Shown here in pieces: positions 4,174 through 5,881 of a stretch of 5,881 nt of DNA (position 1 is the first letter of the stretch; the number at the start of each line of letters is the position of its first letter). The notes under the pieces were generated by a model that searched no databases, was not told the origin of the DNA, and worked only from the letters and a program-made list of their open reading frames with translations. The stretch is from Syntrophomonadaceae bacterium (GTDB taxonomy: Bacteria > Bacillota > Ch66 > Ch109): contig JAAZDI010000166.1 in the NCBI GenBank assembly GCA_012512295.1, positions 1 through 5,881 of the forward strand. The letters run 5' to 3'. A program made the position numbers and the translations under genes.

Positions 4174-5881
4174 GTGGAATCTCCAACAACCTCCAAAATA
4201 ATTCCGATCGATATCAACAAGGAAATGCGTCGGTCTTTCCTTGATTACTCCATGAGTGTTATTGTGAGCCGGGCCCTGCCGGATGTTCGGGATGGGCTTA
4301 AACCGGTCCACCGCCGAATCCTTTATGCTCTGCACGATTTAGGCATAACCCCGGATAAGCCGCACCGCAAATCAGCCTACTTAGTCGGGGAAGTCTTAGG
4401 TAAGTACCACCCGCACGGTGATAGTGCGGTCTATGAAGCCATGGTTCGCTTAGCCCAAGATTTTTCAACCCGTTATCCGTTGGTCGATGGTCACGGCAAC
4501 TTTGGTTCAATTGACGGCGATTCAGCTGCCGCCATGCGGTATACTGAAGTTAGAATGGCGCGGATTACTCAGGAGATGCTGGCGGATATCGAAAAAGAAA
4601 CGGTTGATTTTCGTCCAAATTACGACGAAACTCGTGAAGAACCGACAGTACTGCCTTCCCGGATCCCCAACCTTTTGATTAATGGGTCAGCCGGGATTGC
4701 GGTGGGTATGGCGACCAATATCCCACCCCACAACCTGGGTGAAGTGGTTGATAGTTTGGTTCACTTGATCGATCATCCCGAAGCAGAGATAAATGACCTG
4801 GTTCAATTTATTAAGGGACCTGATTTTCCCACTGGCGGTGTCATTATGGGACAAGAAGGGATTAAAACTGTCTACGTCACCGGTCGGGGAGCAATTCGGG
4901 TACGGGCTTGTGCGACTCTTGAAGAATTGCCCGGAAATAAAACAGCCATTGTTGTGACTGAATTGCCTTACCAGGTCAATAAAGCCCGTTTGGTAGAAAA
5001 AATTGCCGAACTGGTCAGAGAGAAAAAAATCGAAGGGATTACTGAGCTGCGGGATGAATCGGACCGAAGCGGTATGCGGATTGTTATTGAATTGCGTCGG
5101 GATGTTACTCCTCGCGTGGTGCTTAATCATTTATACAAGCATACCCAAATGGAGGATACCTTTGGGGTCATCATGCTTGCCCTGGTTGATGGAAAGCCTC
5201 GGATCTTAAATTTGAAAGAGGTTTTAACTTATTACCTGGAACACCGAAAAGATGTGATTACCCGCAGAACCCGTTATGAATTACGCAAGGCAGAAGAGCG
5301 GCTGCATATCGTTGAAGGGTTACGGATTGCTCTGCAACACCTGGATGAGGTAATTCGCACTATTCGTCAATCACGGACACCAGACATCGCTCGGAAAGCC
5401 CTGGTGGATAAATTTAACCTGTCAACTATCCAGGCTCAAGCGATCCTGGATATGCGGCTGCAAAGATTAACTGGGCTCGAAAGACAAAAATTAGAAGAAG
5501 AATATAATGAACTGATTAAACTAATTGAGGAATTAAATTCGATTTTAGCCGACGAACATAAAATCATGCTGATTATCCGTCAAGAGCTGCTGGAAGCGAA
5601 AAAACAATTTGCTGATCCTAGGCGGACTCAAATCAGTCAGGATGATGAGGCAATTGATATTGAGGACTTGATTCCGGATGAAGAAGTAGTGATCACCACA
5701 ACCCACCAGGGATATATCAAACGTTTGCCCCTTTCTACTTACCGCAGCCAGCGCCGGGGGGGTAGAGGCGTAACTGGCATAATCACGAAAAACGAAGATT
5801 TTGTTGATCAATTGTTTATTACAACTACCCACCATTATATGTTATTTTTTACTAATCTGGGCCGGGTTTACCGTCTTAAGG
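4174..5881 (+). CDS. gyrA: DNA gyrase subunit A, N-terminal part (3' end outside window)
   Basis: This is the breakage-reunion subunit of gyrase, partner of the GyrB encoded upstream. The start is GTG 4174: AAGGTGG (4160-4166) lies 7 nt before it and an in-frame TAA at 4159-4161 excludes anything earlier. The window holds 569 codons of an expected 810-870. The winged-helix domain carries the DNA-cleaving Y123 in AAMRYTEVRM, preceded by R122. The tower follows, with the family block INGSAGIAVGMATNIPPHN. Helices from about 440 to 475 form part of the coiled-coil arm. The C-terminal DNA-wrapping domain begins around residue 500 and shows the GyrA box QRRGGRG at 526-532. That box is diagnostic of gyrase and separates it from ParC/GrlA. 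The quinolone region is wild type, with Ser84 and acidic Glu88. The frame is intact to the window edge. Confidence 0.98.
   Translation, partial: MESPTTSKIIPIDINKEMRRSFLDYSMSVIVSRALPDVRDGLKPVHRRILYALHDLGITPDKPHRKSAYLVGEVLGKYHPHGDSAVYEAMVRLAQDFSTRYPLVDGHGNFGSIDGDSAAAMRYTEVRMARITQEMLADIEKETVDFRPNYDETREEPTVLPSRIPNLLINGSAGIAVGMATNIPPHNLGEVVDSLVHLIDHPEAEINDLVQFIKGPDFPTGGVIMGQEGIKTVYVTGRGAIRVRACATLEELPGNKTAIVVTELPYQVNKARLVEKIAELVREKKIEGITELRDESDRSGMRIVIELRRDVTPRVVLNHLYKHTQMEDTFGVIMLALVDGKPRILNLKEVLTYYLEHRKDVITRRTRYELRKAEERLHIVEGLRIALQHLDEVIRTIRQSRTPDIARKALVDKFNLSTIQAQAILDMRLQRLTGLERQKLEEEYNELIKLIEELNSILADEHKIMLIIRQELLEAKKQFADPRRTQISQDDEAIDIEDLIPDEEVVITTTHQGYIKRLPLSTYRSQRRGGRGVTGIITKNEDFVDQLFITTTHHYMLFFTNLGRVYRLK

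Noticed and set aside
4298..5835. Open frames antisense or out of frame within gyrA, including 4687-5130 minus and 5545-5835 minus
   Set aside because: The gyrA frame is continuous and fully family-like across them; the products look like translated complements.
1..5881. tRNA, rRNA, CRISPR array, phage or defence genes
   Set aside because: Apart from the insertion sequence, all coding space is recF, remB, gyrB and gyrA, and the gaps hold no tRNA-like folds or spaced repeats.

Overview
The window carries part of the origin-proximal replication and topology cluster of a low-to-moderate GC Firmicute. The order recF (3' part) - remB/yaaB (DUF370) - gyrB - gyrA (5' part), all on the + strand, is the arrangement known from Bacillus subtilis and many Clostridia next to oriC. 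The GyrB and GyrA sequences are of the Gram-positive type, with a GyrB of about 639 residues, a GyrA tyrosine at 123, and Ser84/Glu88 in the quinolone region. I cannot name a genus; a member of the Clostridia or a related class is an inference.

Layout: 1-496 is the C-terminal 164 codons of RecF, with the ABC signature and Walker B region. 517-783 is a complete 88-residue RemB-like protein, 20 bp downstream and probably in the same transcript. 821-1885 is a complete insertion sequence of 1065 bp that has entered the remB-gyrB gap in the opposite orientation. It has 26-bp imperfect terminal inverted repeats (TGTAGG...CCTACA) and an exact 14-bp direct repeat, AAGTGATTGTTTTG, on both sides. It encodes one intact 312-residue DDE transposase of the IS481-like type. 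1976-3895 is complete gyrB, 3896-4173 is a gene-free gap with three inverted-repeat structures, and 4174-5881 is gyrA, running off the window just after the GyrA box.

Functionally, RecF acts in recombinational gap repair, and GyrB and GyrA form the A2B2 DNA gyrase that introduces negative supercoils. The insertion separates remB from gyrB, so gyrB must rely on promoters downstream of, or inside, the element. Two candidates are visible: an extended -10 (TGGTATAAT, 1926-1934), and an outward-facing pair at the right end of the element (TTTACT-17 bp-TGTAAT, 1851-1879).

The most interesting signals are regulatory. They are a long hairpin in the transposase leader that would bury its ribosome binding site and start codon, a 13-bp sequence inside the element that repeats the insertion junction, and the three palindromic structures between gyrB and gyrA. 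I see no undescribed multi-gene system here; the coding content is core genome plus one insertion sequence.
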